Below are positions 15,237-24,357 of a stretch of 34,307 nucleotides of DNA, in pieces. This DNA is from Betaproteobacteria bacterium (GTDB lineage Bacteria > Pseudomonadota > Gammaproteobacteria > Burkholderiales > SG8-41), in assembly GCA_025356695.1 (NCBI GenBank), contig JANXSE010000341.1, forward strand, positions 1 through 34,307, written 5' to 3'. Under the pieces are notes generated by a model, which made no database searches, was not told the DNA's origin, and saw nothing but the letters and a program-made list of their open reading frames with translations. Position numbers and translations under genes: made by a program. How positions within the stretch are numbered: position 1 is the stretch's first letter; each line of letters begins with the position of its first letter.

Positions 15237-15758
15237 CTATTTGATGTATTGCAGCAGTTGCGCGCTGGTCTGGCGCAGCCGCTGCGACAGCAGCGTGACA
15301 AGCTTGATCAGTATCTTCGAGCCCAGCCCCGGTTTGTCGTGGATGATGCGGCCCATGTTGTCGCGCGTCAGTACGCCGAAGGTCGTGTTGCGCAGGGCGA
15401 TGCAGGTGGCAAAACGCGGCGCGCCGTCAATCATCGACATTTCGCCCAGTGTGGTGCCGGCTTTCACCGACGTCATATATTGCTGGCCGCCGAGCAGGTT
15501 GGTCTTGTAGATATCGACTTCGCCGTCAATCACCATCAGCATGTAATCGCCGGTTTCGCCTTCCTGCAGGATGGTGTCCTTCGGCTTGGCCTTATAGATG
15601 TGCATATACGAGGCCAGCACCTCGATGTCCTCGCGCGTGAACTCGGCAAAAAACTGCGAACGGCCGACGAGACCGAAGATGGCCCCGGCGTAGGCCGCGC
15701 CGTCGCCAAGATCCTCCAGTGACTCAAGCCGCTTGCGATCCGATGCCTGGTCTGCCAT
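15237..15758 (-). CDS. Cyclic-nucleotide-binding domain protein without DNA-binding domain
   Basis: This 173-residue protein is a stand-alone cNMP-binding beta barrel of the CRP type. The phosphate-binding cassette reads LGEMSMIDGAPRFATC (about 104-119), with Glu106 and Arg115 in the places that hold the cyclic phosphate and ribose. A helix follows, but there is no helix-turn-helix after it, so it is not a CRP-like activator. It may instead be a regulatory subunit for another protein. The start at 15758 is chosen for the GGGAGAG upstream on the minus strand and the start of sequence similarity. It lies 43 bases after aroG and may be co-transcribed. A membrane adenylate cyclase at 27085-28356 could supply cAMP, which is inference. 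Confidence 0.85.
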   Translation of the reverse strand: MADQASDRKRLESLEDLGDGAAYAGAIFGLVGRSQFFAEFTREDIEVLASYMHIYKAKPKDTILQEGETGDYMLMVIDGEVDIYKTNLLGGQQYMTSVKAGTTLGEMSMIDGAPRFATCIALRNTTFGVLTRDNMGRIIHDKPGLGSKILIKLVTLLSQRLRQTSAQLLQYIK

Positions 15759-15801
15759 CTGCCACTCTCCCGCCCTGCGGCGAAGTATTTGCTGCGCTGG
15801 T

Positions 15802-16872
15802 TTACTGGTCAGCCTCAGTGCGTTTGACGCGGCGTTTGCGCACGCCGTCGGCCAGATTCTCAAGCAGCTTGTGCGTGTCTTCCCAGCTGATGCAGCCGTC
15901 GGTGATGCTCTGTCCATAGACAAGCGGCTTGCCCGGCAACAGATCCTGGCGTCCGGCTTTCAGATGACTTTCGACCATGATGCCGAAAATACGCTCTTCG
16001 CCGGCGGCCATCTGGCGCGAGATGTCGGCGCCGACGTCCATCTGTTTCTGCGCGTTCTTGCTTGAATTGGAGTGGCTGAAATCGACCATCAGGCGCTGCG
16101 CCAGCCCGGCTTCGGCCAGCCCCCTGCCCGCCGCATCGACGTTGGCCGCATCGTAATTCGGCGCCTTGCCACCGCGCAGAATGATATGGCAGTCCTCGTT
16201 GCCCGAGGTCGAAACGATCGCTGAATGGCCCTCTTTGGTGACCGACAGGAAATGGTGCGGCGCCTGCGCGGCGCGGATCGCATCGACCGCGATTTTGATG
16301 TTGCCATCGGTGCCGTTCTTGAAACCGACGGGGCAGGACAGACCCGAGGCGAGTTCGCGGTGGATCTGCGACTCGGTGGTGCGTGCGCCGATCGCACCCC
16401 ATGACACCAGGTCGGCGATGTACTGCGGCGTGATCATGTCGAGAAATTCGCAGCCCGCCGGCAGACCCATTTCATTGATGCCCACCAGAAGTTCGCGCGC
16501 AATGCGGATGCCCGCGTTGATGTTGAAGCTGCCGTCGAGCTTCGGATCGTTAATCAAACCCTTCCAGCCGACAGTAGTGCGCGGTTTTTCGAAATAGACG
16601 CGCATGACGATCAGCAGATCATCGGCCAGACGGTCGCGTTCGGCCTTCAGTTTCACCGCGTATTCGCGCGCCGCCTTGACGTCGTGGATCGAACACGGCC
16701 CGGCGATCACCAGCAAGCGGTCGTCGGCGCCATGCAGAATGCGATGGATCGCCTGCCGTGTGCTGTAGGTAACTTCGGCGGCCTTGTCGGAGAGGGGAAA
16801 CTCGCGCAGGACTTCCGCCGGCTTCACCAGTTCCTTGATTTCAAGTATCCGTAAATCGTCTGTTTTTTGCAT
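15802..16872 (-). CDS. aroG: DAHP synthase, class I (AroG type)
   Basis: This 356-residue enzyme condenses phosphoenolpyruvate with erythrose 4-phosphate to make 3-deoxy-D-arabino-heptulosonate 7-phosphate, the first step of aromatic amino acid synthesis. The metal ligand Cys60 lies in AGPCSIHD. Also visible are RVYFEKPRTTVGWKGLINDP near 91-110, GARTTESQ near 182-189, and the metal site regions DFSHSNSSK and the late TDGCISW. The N-terminal extension of about 40 residues is the feedback-sensing region of the AroG/F/H class. Which aromatic amino acid inhibits it cannot be told safely. A perfect -10 box lies upstream at 16917-16922. The ribosome site is weak. Confidence 0.96.
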   Translation of the reverse strand: MQKTDDLRILEIKELVKPAEVLREFPLSDKAAEVTYSTRQAIHRILHGADDRLLVIAGPCSIHDVKAAREYAVKLKAERDRLADDLLIVMRVYFEKPRTTVGWKGLINDPKLDGSFNINAGIRIARELLVGINEMGLPAGCEFLDMITPQYIADLVSWGAIGARTTESQIHRELASGLSCPVGFKNGTDGNIKIAVDAIRAAQAPHHFLSVTKEGHSAIVSTSGNEDCHIILRGGKAPNYDAANVDAAGRGLAEAGLAQRLMVDFSHSNSSKNAQKQMDVGADISRQMAAGEERIFGIMVESHLKAGRQDLLPGKPLVYGQSITDGCISWEDTHKLLENLADGVRKRRVKRTEADQ

Positions 16873-16916
16873 ATCAGATCCGTTTAAACGCCGTTCAAAG
16901 CCAGCAAAATCAGCAG

Positions 16917-16922
16917 ATTATA
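16917..16922 (-). promoter_or_regulatory. Perfect -10 box upstream of aroG
   Basis: TATAAT on the minus strand lies about 45 bases before the aroG start. The best -35 candidate, TTGGCA, is 20 bases away, which is longer than ideal, so the promoter may need an activator. Confidence 0.45.
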
Positions 16923-16982
16923 ACGCAACTGCCGTTTGCCCCTGCCAACCGCCGCGGATTGCGTATCAGTGGGCGCGATGCT

Positions 16983-17564
16983 TTACCCCGGCGCGCCCTG
17001 GTCCAGCGTACAATAGCGCACCGCAACGATTTCCAGCTCCTCGACGCCACCGGGCGTGCGTAGCGTGACGACATCGCCTTCGCGCGCCTTGTTGAGCGCG
17101 CGCGCCACCGGTGATATCCAGCTGATGTGGCCGCGCGCCGGATCGACTTCGTCCTGCCCGACGATGCTGACGGTGCGCTCAACCCCCTTGCCGTCGCAAT
17201 AGGTGACGGTGGCGCCGAAGAACACCTGAGCGACACCGCTGCGTGCCGGATCGACGACCTCGGCGATATCAAGGCGCTGGGTCAGAAATCGAATGCGGCT
17301 GTCGATCTGGCGCAGGCGGCGCTTGCCGTACTGGTAGTCGGCGTTTTCAGAGCGGTCGCCGTTCGACGCGGCCCACGTGACCGTTCTGGCCACTTCGGGG
17401 CGCTCGCGATCGAGCAAGTCCTGCAATTCGTTTTTCAGGCGCGCGTGGCCGACCGGCGTGATGTAGTTTTTTGCGCCGGCGGGCAGCGGCGGCAACGCGT
17501 TTTCTTCATCATCGTCCGCAGGCGGCGACGCACGGTCGCGTTCGAGATCGGCGAGCTTGCGCAT
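16983..17564 (-). CDS. greB: Transcript cleavage factor GreB
   Basis: This 193-residue protein is a Gre factor that rescues backtracked RNA polymerase by stimulating cleavage of the nascent RNA. The N-terminal coiled coil spans about residues 36-105. The typical GreB wording is present: NYITPVGHARLKNEL, then NGDRSENADYQYGKRRLRQID, whose acidic tip residues coordinate the catalytic metal. The C-terminal FKBP-like domain follows, with ISWISPVARALNK. GreB is chosen over GreA because of the YGKRRLR wording. An extra acidic, Pro-rich leader of about 32 residues precedes the usual start. No other Met is available, so either the leader is real or a non-ATG start is used. The gene stands alone. Confidence 0.93.
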   Translation of the reverse strand: MRKLADLERDRASPPADDDEENALPPLPAGAKNYITPVGHARLKNELQDLLDRERPEVARTVTWAASNGDRSENADYQYGKRRLRQIDSRIRFLTQRLDIAEVVDPARSGVAQVFFGATVTYCDGKGVERTVSIVGQDEVDPARGHISWISPVARALNKAREGDVVTLRTPGGVEELEIVAVRYCTLDQGAPG

Positions 17565-17587
17565 GATGCTTAGTACGCCCGGAAAGC

Positions 17588-17605
17588 TTGAAATATGGTT
17601 TTCAA
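17588..17605. repeat. Inverted repeat in the greB upstream region
   Basis: TTGAAA, six bases and TTTCAA form a perfect 6-bp dyad about 25-40 bases before the greB start. It could be an operator. Nothing else supports this. Confidence 0.25.
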
Positions 17606-17640
17606 TCGTTCCAAGTTTTCTCTAAAGTGGGGGAATATAC

Positions 17641-17690
17641 AAGGGCATGGGGGGGAACGAAAGGGGCCCACCCCTTCTTTGGCCCCCTTG
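17641..17690 (-). terminator. G/C-rich nested hairpins after tldD
   Basis: AAGGGG-CCCA-CCCCTT at 17661-17676 is nested inside CAAGGG/CCCTTG at 17641-17646 and 17685-17690. The cluster starts about 13 bases after the tldD stop on the minus strand and probably ends the yhdP-tldD transcript before greB. T-runs are short. Confidence 0.45.
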
Positions 17691-17702
17691 TTCGACTAAC
17701 AG

Positions 17703-19172
17703 TTAAGCGGTGCCGCCGACCGTCAGATTGTCGATGCGCAGCGTGGGCTGACCGACACCCACCGGCACGCTCTGCCCTTCCTTGCCGCAGGTACCCACAC
17801 CGGTATCGAGCGCCATGTCGTTGCCGATCATCGCCACGCGCGTCAGCACATCGGGGCCGTTGCCGATCAGTGTTGCACCCTTCACCGGATAAGTCACCTT
17901 GCCGTCCTCGATCATGTAGGCCTCGGACGCCGAGAACACGAACTTGCCGCTGGTGATATCGACCTGGCCGCCACCGAAATTCACCGCATACAGACCATTT
18001 TTCACCGAGGCGATGATTTCCTGCGGATCGCGGCCGCCGTTCAACATGTAGGTATTGGTCATGCGCGGCATCGGAATGTGCGCGAATGATTCACGCCGCC
18101 CGTTGCCGGTGACGGGCACGCCCATCAGACGCGCGTTGAGGCTGTCCTGCATGTAATTCTTCAGCACGCCGTCTTCGATTAGCACGTTGCATTGCGTCGG
18201 GTTGCCTTCGTCATCGACGTTGAGCGAACCGCGTCGCGACTGGATCGTGCCGTCGTCCACCACCGTGACGCCCGGCGCGGCGACGCGTTCGCCGATGCGC
18301 CCGCTGAAGGCCGAGCTGCCCTTGCGGTTGAAGTCGCCCTCAAGCCCGTGGCCGATCGCCTCGTGCAACAAAACGCCGGGCCAGCCCGGCCCCAGCACCA
18401 CGGTCATCGGCCCGGCCGGTGCCGGGCGCGCATCGAGATTGGTCAACGCCTGTTCAACGGCTTTTTTCGCATAGTCGTCAAGCATGGCGTCGGTGAAGTA
18501 GGCGTAATCGAAACGTCCGCCGCCGCCTGCGCTGCCCTGCTCGCGGCGCCCGTCCTGCTCGACGATGACCTGCAGCGACATGCGCGTCAGCGGCCGCACG
18601 TCGGCGGCGGTCACGCCGTCGCTGCGCGCCACCATCATCACTTCATATTCGCCGGCGAGGCTGGCCATCACCTGCGTCACGCGCGGATCGAGCGCGCGCG
18701 CCTTGCGTTCGATTTTTTCCAGCAAGGCGACCTTGGTCGCGTCATCGAGACTCGCCAGCGGATCGCGCGGCACATACAGATTATGACCGCCGCCGCGACG
18801 CGCAATCTGCGTGGCCGCGTTGCCGCCCTGGCGCGCAATGGCGCGCGTAGCCTGCGCCGCCGAGGTCAGCGCGTTGAGGCTGATGTCGTCAGAGTAGGCA
18901 AACGCGGTCTTTTCACCGGTGATGGCGCGCACACCCACACCTTGGTCGATGCTGAAACTGCCCGATTTAACGATGCCTTCCTCGAGACTCCAGCCCTCGC
19001 TGCGGCTGTACTGAAAATACAGGTCGGCGTAATCGACCTTGTGCGCCAGCATCTGCCCGAACACCTGGTCGAGCGCGTTCTGGTCAAGGGCGTGCGGCGC
19101 CAACAGGGTCGCCTGGGCGGTATCGAAGGCGTTGGCGGCGGCTGCCGTTTTCACTGCGGTATCTTTGCTCAT
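17703..19172 (-). CDS. tldD: Metalloprotease subunit TldD
   Basis: This 489-residue protein is the catalytic partner of the TldD-TldE protease, which degrades unfolded peptides and matures peptides such as microcins and the CcdA antitoxin. The zinc motif is HEAIGH at 270-275, in the family wording [13 protein letters not shown]. Later blocks [18 protein letters not shown] and the Cys-containing [12 protein letters not shown] near the C-terminus are also typical. Length matches E. coli TldD of about 480 residues. AGGAA precedes the ATG at 19172. It is the last gene of the yhdP, small unknown, amidase, tldD series. The TldE (PmbA) partner is not in the window, which is usual since it is often encoded elsewhere. 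Confidence 0.96.
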   Translation of the reverse strand: MSKDTAVKTAAAANAFDTAQATLLAPHALDQNALDQVFGQMLAHKVDYADLYFQYSRSEGWSLEEGIVKSGSFSIDQGVGVRAITGEKTAFAYSDDISLNALTSAAQATRAIARQGGNAATQIARRGGGHNLYVPRDPLASLDDATKVALLEKIERKARALDPRVTQVMASLAGEYEVMMVARSDGVTAADVRPLTRMSLQVIVEQDGRREQGSAGGGGRFDYAYFTDAMLDDYAKKAVEQALTNLDARPAPAGPMTVVLGPGWPGVLLHEAIGHGLEGDFNRKGSSAFSGRIGERVAAPGVTVVDDGTIQSRRGSLNVDDEGNPTQCNVLIEDGVLKNYMQDSLNARLMGVPVTGNGRRESFAHIPMPRMTNTYMLNGGRDPQEIIASVKNGLYAVNFGGGQVDITSGKFVFSASEAYMIEDGKVTYPVKGATLIGNGPDVLTRVAMIGNDMALDTGVGTCGKEGQSVPVGVGQPTLRIDNLTVGGTA

Positions 19173-19209
19173 GCGTTTCCTGCGTTAAACATTGGATAGC
19201 GGGACGGCA

Positions 19210-19221
19210 GCGCAATTGCGC
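19210..19221. repeat. 12-bp palindrome between the amidase gene and tldD
   Basis: GCGCAATTGCGC is a perfect palindrome in the 65-base spacer before tldD. It could fold in the transcript or bind a dimeric protein. There is no further support. Confidence 0.25.
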
Positions 19222-19237
19222 AAGCGCCGGAGAACCT

Positions 19238-20119
19238 TCAGATACGGTGCAATATACGGTGCTGCAGTGCCGGCAGGCTGCCGCGCAAGCGTTTCAGATA
19301 TTGCGGATTGATGCCAGCGCTGACCACGCCCGAACCGCGCGGCAGGCGGTCGAGCACCACGCCCCACGGGTCAACGATCATGCTGTCGCCATGCGTTTCG
19401 CGCCCGTTCAGATGATACCCGCCCTGCGCCGGCGCCAGCACATAGGCGAGGTTTTCAATGGCACGCGCGCGGATCAGTGTTTCCCAGTGTGCCTTGCCGG
19501 TGGTTTCAGTAAACGCCGAGGGCACGACGATGATGTCCACATCCTTCATCGCGCGGTAGAGTTCGGGGAAACGCAGGTCATAACAGATCGACAGGCCGAT
19601 GCGGCCGAACGGCGTGTCCAGCGTCTGCACGCTGTTGCCCGGCTGTATGGTGCGCTCTTCCGAAAAATTCTCGTCACCCATGTTGAAGCCGAACAGGTGC
19701 ATCTTGTCGTAGCGCGCCACCTGTCTGCCCTTGTCGTCGTAGACGAGGCAGCTGTTACGCACTTTTTTCGGATCGTCCGAGGCCAGCGGCACCGAACCGC
19801 CGATGATCCAGATTTTGTGTTCGCGCGCGGTCTCCGACAAAAATTTCTGGATCGGCCCCTTGCCCTCGGCCTCGCGCACCTTGACCTTGTCGGTTTCCTG
19901 GAGGCCCATGATGGCGAAATACTCGGGCAGCGCGACCAGTTTTGCGCCCTGCGCCGCAGCCATCGCGATTAAACGCTCTGCTTCGTTCAGGTTTGCACCG
20001 ACGTTCGGGCCCGAAGCCATCTGCACGCCGGCGATGCGCGCCCCCGCCGCAGCGGACGTGGCGGTCACGTTCTTGTGTGGCCGCGCGCGACCGAAGGACG
20101 CAGCGGGTTTGGCCGTCAT
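19238..20119 (-). CDS. Nitrilase-superfamily amidase (Nit1/YbeM-like)
   Basis: This 293-residue carbon-nitrogen hydrolase has the catalytic triad Glu66 (ALPEYF), Lys139 (YDKMHLFG) and Cys179 (SICYDLRFPELY). The CYDLRFPELY wording and overall length fit the Nit1 branch, which hydrolyses deaminated glutathione, a metabolite repair reaction in the cytoplasm. Omega-amidase (Nit2) is the alternative. The start at 20119 overlaps the stop of the preceding small gene by four bases. The first 28 residues are not conserved-looking and the ribosome site is weak, so an internal start remains possible. The gene sits between yhdP and tldD, as in many beta- and gammaproteobacteria. Confidence 0.9.
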   Translation of the reverse strand: MTAKPAASFGRARPHKNVTATSAAAGARIAGVQMASGPNVGANLNEAERLIAMAAAQGAKLVALPEYFAIMGLQETDKVKVREAEGKGPIQKFLSETAREHKIWIIGGSVPLASDDPKKVRNSCLVYDDKGRQVARYDKMHLFGFNMGDENFSEERTIQPGNSVQTLDTPFGRIGLSICYDLRFPELYRAMKDVDIIVVPSAFTETTGKAHWETLIRARAIENLAYVLAPAQGGYHLNGRETHGDSMIVDPWGVVLDRLPRGSGVVSAGINPQYLKRLRGSLPALQHRILHRI

Positions 20120-20457
20120 TTCAACACTTCGATCTTCAGCGCCTCGTTGGGCTTGACGTCGTTGAGCAGGCTGATGCGCGCAGCATCCACGGCAAGCGTC
20201 ATCAGCCAGGCGCGCAATTCCTCGGCCTGCAGCAGCGGGTTCGGTCCGTAGCCGTGATGGATGACGATACGCGAACCCGGCTGCGCAATATGCATGCGTA
20301 TCGCCTCGCGTATCTCGGCCTGCTCGAGCACCGTGCGCGCCGCACGCGGGCGATCCCACAACTCGGGCGCGATCACCAGTTGCTCGGCGGCAAACACCGG
20401 CGCGGCGCAGACGCACAGCAGAACCGCGCCGCCGAACTGTTTAATTATCCGCCTCAC
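20116..20457 (-). CDS. Small exported protein of unknown function
   Basis: I do not recognise this 113-residue protein. It has a clear signal peptide (residues 1-23, MRRIIKQ then a hydrophobic core ending PVFA-AE), so the mature 90 residues are periplasmic. The mature part has no Cys and contains IVIHHGYGPNPLLQAEELRAWL, with two adjacent His that could bind metal. It begins with GTG overlapping the yhdP stop (GTGA), with GGGGAAG as a good ribosome site, and its own stop overlaps the amidase ATG. It is thus translationally locked between YhdP, an envelope lipid-transport protein, and the amidase. A periplasmic role linked to YhdP is possible but is inference. Confidence 0.75.
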   Translation of the reverse strand: MRRIIKQFGGAVLLCVCAAPVFAAEQLVIAPELWDRPRAARTVLEQAEIREAIRMHIAQPGSRIVIHHGYGPNPLLQAEELRAWLMTLAVDAARISLLNDVKPNEALKIEVLK

Positions 20458-23400
20458 TTCTTCCCCGCCTTGTCGCTTTTATCAAGTTCCGCCGACCGGG
20501 CCGAATCGAGCTTTGCCACCTGCGGATCACTCCAGGTGCCGGTCACGCTGTATTCATAGGCCACCATCTGGTTGAGCGGGTCCTTCAGTAATTTCTGCGC
20601 AACGAAGGCGGCGATGCCGGCGATCGGCCCGGCCACGAACGCGCCAGCCACCGACAGGCTGTCGGACACGCTGGGAAACACCTTGACGCGCAGCTTCTGC
20701 GTTTCCGCATTCAGATCGACGTCGCCGCTCATCAGGATGCGCACGGCCGGCCCCTGGATCAGCAGATTTTCGGTGGTACCGATGCCGCGGTTGACCTTGA
20801 CTGCACCGACGATTTCATCGAATGCCAGGCCCTCGGTGAAAATGTCGCGAAAATCCAGCGACAGTCGGCGCGGCAACGATTGCAGGCTCAGAATGCCGAG
20901 CAGTTTGCCCACGCCCGGATCGAGTTTGACGAACTGCCCCTTGTTGGCTTTAACCACAAAATTGCCGGACAGGCTGGCGAAATCGATTTCGCCAGGGCTG
21001 CCGTTCCATGACAGTGGCCCTTCGAGTCTCGCCGTACCGCGGCGGATGCCTTCGGGATAGCCCATGCGCACTAGGAATTTTCCGATGTCGGTGATATCGA
21101 GTTCGACGTTGAGCAGAGTGCGCGGCTGGCTCAGCCAGGCCTGCCATGAGCCTTCCGCCTGCATGGTCGCATCCGGATTGACGACGCGCAGGCGTTCGAT
21201 CTTCCAGTCGCGGCCGTCGGGCAGCGCACTGAGTTCGAGTTTGCCGAGATTGGTCTGCCCGAGCTGGAACTGTTCGGCAACGATGTCGAGCGCCGGCAGT
21301 TCGGCCGGCGGTTCCTTGTCGCCCGCCGTCGTCTGTCGCGGCACGGCGGACGGCGGAATCACGAGGTTTTTCATGCGCGCGGTGACCTTGCCGCGGCCCT
21401 GCGCGCGCCAGCCGATCTCACCGACCAGTTCGCGCCCGACCACTGTGGTCTGCCAGTTGCCGTTCTGCACCGTGCCGCTCACCGCGAGTTCGTTGAAGTG
21501 GCGGCCCATCACATTGAGTGAGCCGAATTTGAGATCGAGGCCGGCGATATCGAACTGCGCGCCGCCGGCCGGTGCACCTTTGACCAGGGCGAGCCACTGG
21601 TCGAGATCGAATTGTTTGAGTCCGCCGGTGACCCACACACCGCGCCGCTCGGAGTCGGTGGCGGGACTGCCAAAACTGACGACACCGCGTTCGAAAACAG
21701 AACGCGTTGCTTCGCGCCGCCGCTGCAGCTGACCCGAAACGATATTGCCGACCGTAAACAAAAGGCGGTCCTGCGTCGCATTGGTGACGACACGCTCAAA
21801 CCTGAACGGCAGCGTCTCGGCGGCGGTTTTTGCAAACGGCGCCGGCAGGCTGGAGGCCACCCCCTGCAACGACGACTCCAGCACCAGATCGGCGAACTGC
21901 TTGCGCAGCATGATGGACGCCTTCCAGTCGGTCGCGCCGTTGAGCGACTGCGCGAAAAAAGAATTGGTGGTGCGGCGGAAATTGTCCATGTTGACGCGCC
22001 CGGCGATATTGATGCGCGTGCCGTCGCGCAGCGTCGCCGCATTGATGCTGGCGGGCCCGCCGAGCACGTGCAACGTGCCGTTCGAAACCCGCAGGCCAGT
22101 GTCGGTGAATTCAAGCCGCGCGTTGATCTGGTCTGCCGCCGGGAAAAACGCCTCGGCGCTTTCGATCGAATTGTTCAGAAACTGGTAAACACCGGCCACT
22201 CTGGTGTCGCGCGGATTGCTCAACGGTATCGTCAGCTTGAGTGCGAGCTTGCCGGCGCCCTCGGCGCGCATGTCGCTGGTGAAATGGTCGATCATGCCGC
22301 CGACCGGGCTCTTCTCGATGAAGTTGAAAAACTCCATCGTCGGCCCGTCGGCATCGCCGCTCACTGTCAGCGTGCGCGGCGCGGTCATGACATCGGCAAT
22401 TTCCGCGCGCACGCGGGAGATTTTGGCGCCCAGGATGGTGCCCTCACGCGCGATGATGTCCATGCGCCGGCCGCGAAAAGTCACGTCGGCATCCAGGTTC
22501 TCGATGCGCGGCCAGTTGTCGGCGAATTCGAGGATGCCGCCGTTCACATGCGTAATCACCTCGAACAGGCCGCCGCGCCCCTCGGGGAACGGAAAATCGT
22601 TGAGGTTGCCGCGCAGGCGCAGCTTGACGTCTTTGGAGGTGCCGCCGAGCAGCGCCGACTGCAGCCATTGCCGCGGCACTTCGGGCATCTGCAGCGGCAG
22701 GTAATGCAGCACGCCGCGCGCCTCGAGGCGCGTCAGGTTGGCAGAAATGTCGGCATTGCCGCGTCCTTCGGCCGCCGTCTGGTAACTGCCCGACAAACTG
22801 CCCGAAACATCTGCATTCGAAAACGCAACCGTGTTGAGTTTGATGTCGTATTGCGCGCCGTTGCGCTGCCAGCCGACCTGCGCGTTGAGCACTTCAAACG
22901 ACAGCTTCTCGCCGAACAGCAGCGGCAGTTCAACTGCTGCGTTCTGCGTGTTCAGATAAAGCGTGCCGCCCTTCTCGGTACCGTCGATCTGTCCGCTGAC
23001 GCCCTGGAAACCCGGCTTGCGCCCGACCGCGTTGAGACCCAGATTGACGAAGCGCGATTTGACGCTGTACTGCTCGGGCTGCGGCCACTCGCCGTTCCAT
23101 TTGATCGCAACATCATAGAGACTGCCGCGCGGCGCATACTGGTCGAGTTCGCGGCGCAGGGCGGCACTGAAAGGCAGGTTGTCGGCAAACGCCACCAGCG
23201 GTTCGAAATCGACCGCGTTGACCTGCAGTTCGCCGTGCGGCAGCTTGCCGTTCGCGGCGCGCTTGTAACGCAGCAGCATATCCATCGGCTGCAGGGTCAG
23301 CGCATTGGCCGACATGCCGAGTTTTGAGGTGGTGACTTCGAAACCGTCCGTGGTCTGCTTCCAGCCGATGCGGCCCTTGAGTTCGTCGAGCTGCAGTTCG

Positions 23401-24293
23401 CGTACATCGGGGCCAAGGCGCGTCTTGACCTGCGCGATCTGCACGTCGGCGGTGATTTCCGACGGCTCGCCCTTGTCGAGCGCCGCCCACACGCGCACCG
23501 CGCCCGCGCCGTGCGGAAAATAAACCGGGAAATCGACCCACTCGCGCCACGCTGCGATATCGGTGTAATCGAGCTGCACGAACAACTGGCCGTTCCATTG
23601 CGCGAGGGCGTCGACCGTGCGCCCGGTAAGATCGCCGCGGATGTCGAGCGGCGTAGCGATTTTTTCCGGCGGCACCGCGCGCAAGCCGAAGCGGTGGTGC
23701 GAACCGAAATTCTCCAGACGAAAATCGACGCTGGTCAGCGCCAGCACCGGCGCCTGCCGCATTTCATCGTGCCATTTGATGGTGGCGCCATGGATGGTGA
23801 TTTCATCCTGGCGCAGCAGCCAGTCGGAAAGGCCGCCACCGTCGACACTTTTGCCCATTTCGATGCCGGCCACCGAAATCACGCCGCGCTTGTCGCGGCG
23901 GATTTCAAGGTCCGGCCCGTCGATGCCGATGAGGTCGAAGCGCGGCTCCCAATACACCAGCGACCACCACGACAGCACGCTGTTGACACGCTCAAGCCTT
24001 AACGCCACCTGCCCGGCCTTGTCGAACAATGCGAAGTCATTCAGCGTAAGCTGCAGGTTGACGCCGCTCCAGCGCCCCTCGAGTTTGCCGATGGTGACGC
24101 GCTGGCCGGTCGCCGCGCTGAGGTTCTGCGCGATCGGCTCGCGGTAATTTTCGATGTTCGGCAAAAACCAGAAACGCGCCGCACAAACGATCAGCGCAAA
24201 GACGAAACTCAGGACAAGCAGCGCCCAACTCACCACGCGGTAAGCGAACAGCGAACTGACCCCCAGCCACCTGAAAATTTTTATGCCCGGCAC
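20454..24293 (-). CDS. yhdP: YhdP-family AsmA-like envelope protein
   Basis: This 1279-residue protein is of the YhdP type, one of the large AsmA-like proteins thought to bridge the inner and outer membranes and carry phospholipids. One N-terminal membrane segment lies at about residues 18-45, followed by NIENYREPIAQNLSAATGQ, typical of the chorein-like N-terminal region. The rest is long beta-rich repeats, and the AsmA-like C-terminal part ends with AGPIAGIAAFVAQKLLKDPLNQMVAYEYSVTG-type wording (variable). Length fits YhdP at about 1270. Translation appears to start at GTG (24291-24293) with no strong ribosome site. It heads the operon with the small exported protein, amidase and tldD, and is divergent from glnE. 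Confidence 0.93.
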   Translation of the reverse strand: MPGIKIFRWLGVSSLFAYRVVSWALLVLSFVFALIVCAARFWFLPNIENYREPIAQNLSAATGQRVTIGKLEGRWSGVNLQLTLNDFALFDKAGQVALRLERVNSVLSWWSLVYWEPRFDLIGIDGPDLEIRRDKRGVISVAGIEMGKSVDGGGLSDWLLRQDEITIHGATIKWHDEMRQAPVLALTSVDFRLENFGSHHRFGLRAVPPEKIATPLDIRGDLTGRTVDALAQWNGQLFVQLDYTDIAAWREWVDFPVYFPHGAGAVRVWAALDKGEPSEITADVQIAQVKTRLGPDVRELQLDELKGRIGWKQTTDGFEVTTSKLGMSANALTLQPMDMLLRYKRAANGKLPHGELQVNAVDFEPLVAFADNLPFSAALRRELDQYAPRGSLYDVAIKWNGEWPQPEQYSVKSRFVNLGLNAVGRKPGFQGVSGQIDGTEKGGTLYLNTQNAAVELPLLFGEKLSFEVLNAQVGWQRNGAQYDIKLNTVAFSNADVSGSLSGSYQTAAEGRGNADISANLTRLEARGVLHYLPLQMPEVPRQWLQSALLGGTSKDVKLRLRGNLNDFPFPEGRGGLFEVITHVNGGILEFADNWPRIENLDADVTFRGRRMDIIAREGTILGAKISRVRAEIADVMTAPRTLTVSGDADGPTMEFFNFIEKSPVGGMIDHFTSDMRAEGAGKLALKLTIPLSNPRDTRVAGVYQFLNNSIESAEAFFPAADQINARLEFTDTGLRVSNGTLHVLGGPASINAATLRDGTRINIAGRVNMDNFRRTTNSFFAQSLNGATDWKASIMLRKQFADLVLESSLQGVASSLPAPFAKTAAETLPFRFERVVTNATQDRLLFTVGNIVSGQLQRRREATRSVFERGVVSFGSPATDSERRGVWVTGGLKQFDLDQWLALVKGAPAGGAQFDIAGLDLKFGSLNVMGRHFNELAVSGTVQNGNWQTTVVGRELVGEIGWRAQGRGKVTARMKNLVIPPSAVPRQTTAGDKEPPAELPALDIVAEQFQLGQTNLGKLELSALPDGRDWKIERLRVVNPDATMQAEGSWQAWLSQPRTLLNVELDITDIGKFLVRMGYPEGIRRGTARLEGPLSWNGSPGEIDFASLSGNFVVKANKGQFVKLDPGVGKLLGILSLQSLPRRLSLDFRDIFTEGLAFDEIVGAVKVNRGIGTTENLLIQGPAVRILMSGDVDLNAETQKLRVKVFPSVSDSLSVAGAFVAGPIAGIAAFVAQKLLKDPLNQMVAYEYSVTGTWSDPQVAKLDSARSAELDKSDKAGKK

Positions 24294-24323
24294 GGTGCGC
24301 GCTAGAATCCGGAAAGTAGTGGC

Positions 24324-24351
24324 AACATAATGATTTATTTCTTCATTGTAA
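24324..24351 (-). promoter_or_regulatory. Candidate promoter of yhdP
   Basis: On the minus strand TTACAA, 16 bases and TATGTT resemble a sigma-70 promoter, with about 30 bases left to the GTG start. It lies in the 64-base gap to divergent glnE. No equally good promoter was seen for glnE. Confidence 0.3.
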
Positions 24352-24357
24352 CCTGAA

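Noticed and set aside
21612..23327. A 571-codon plus-strand open frame across yhdP
   Set aside because: Arg/Ala/Gln-rich shadow with no domain, opposite a full-length family member.
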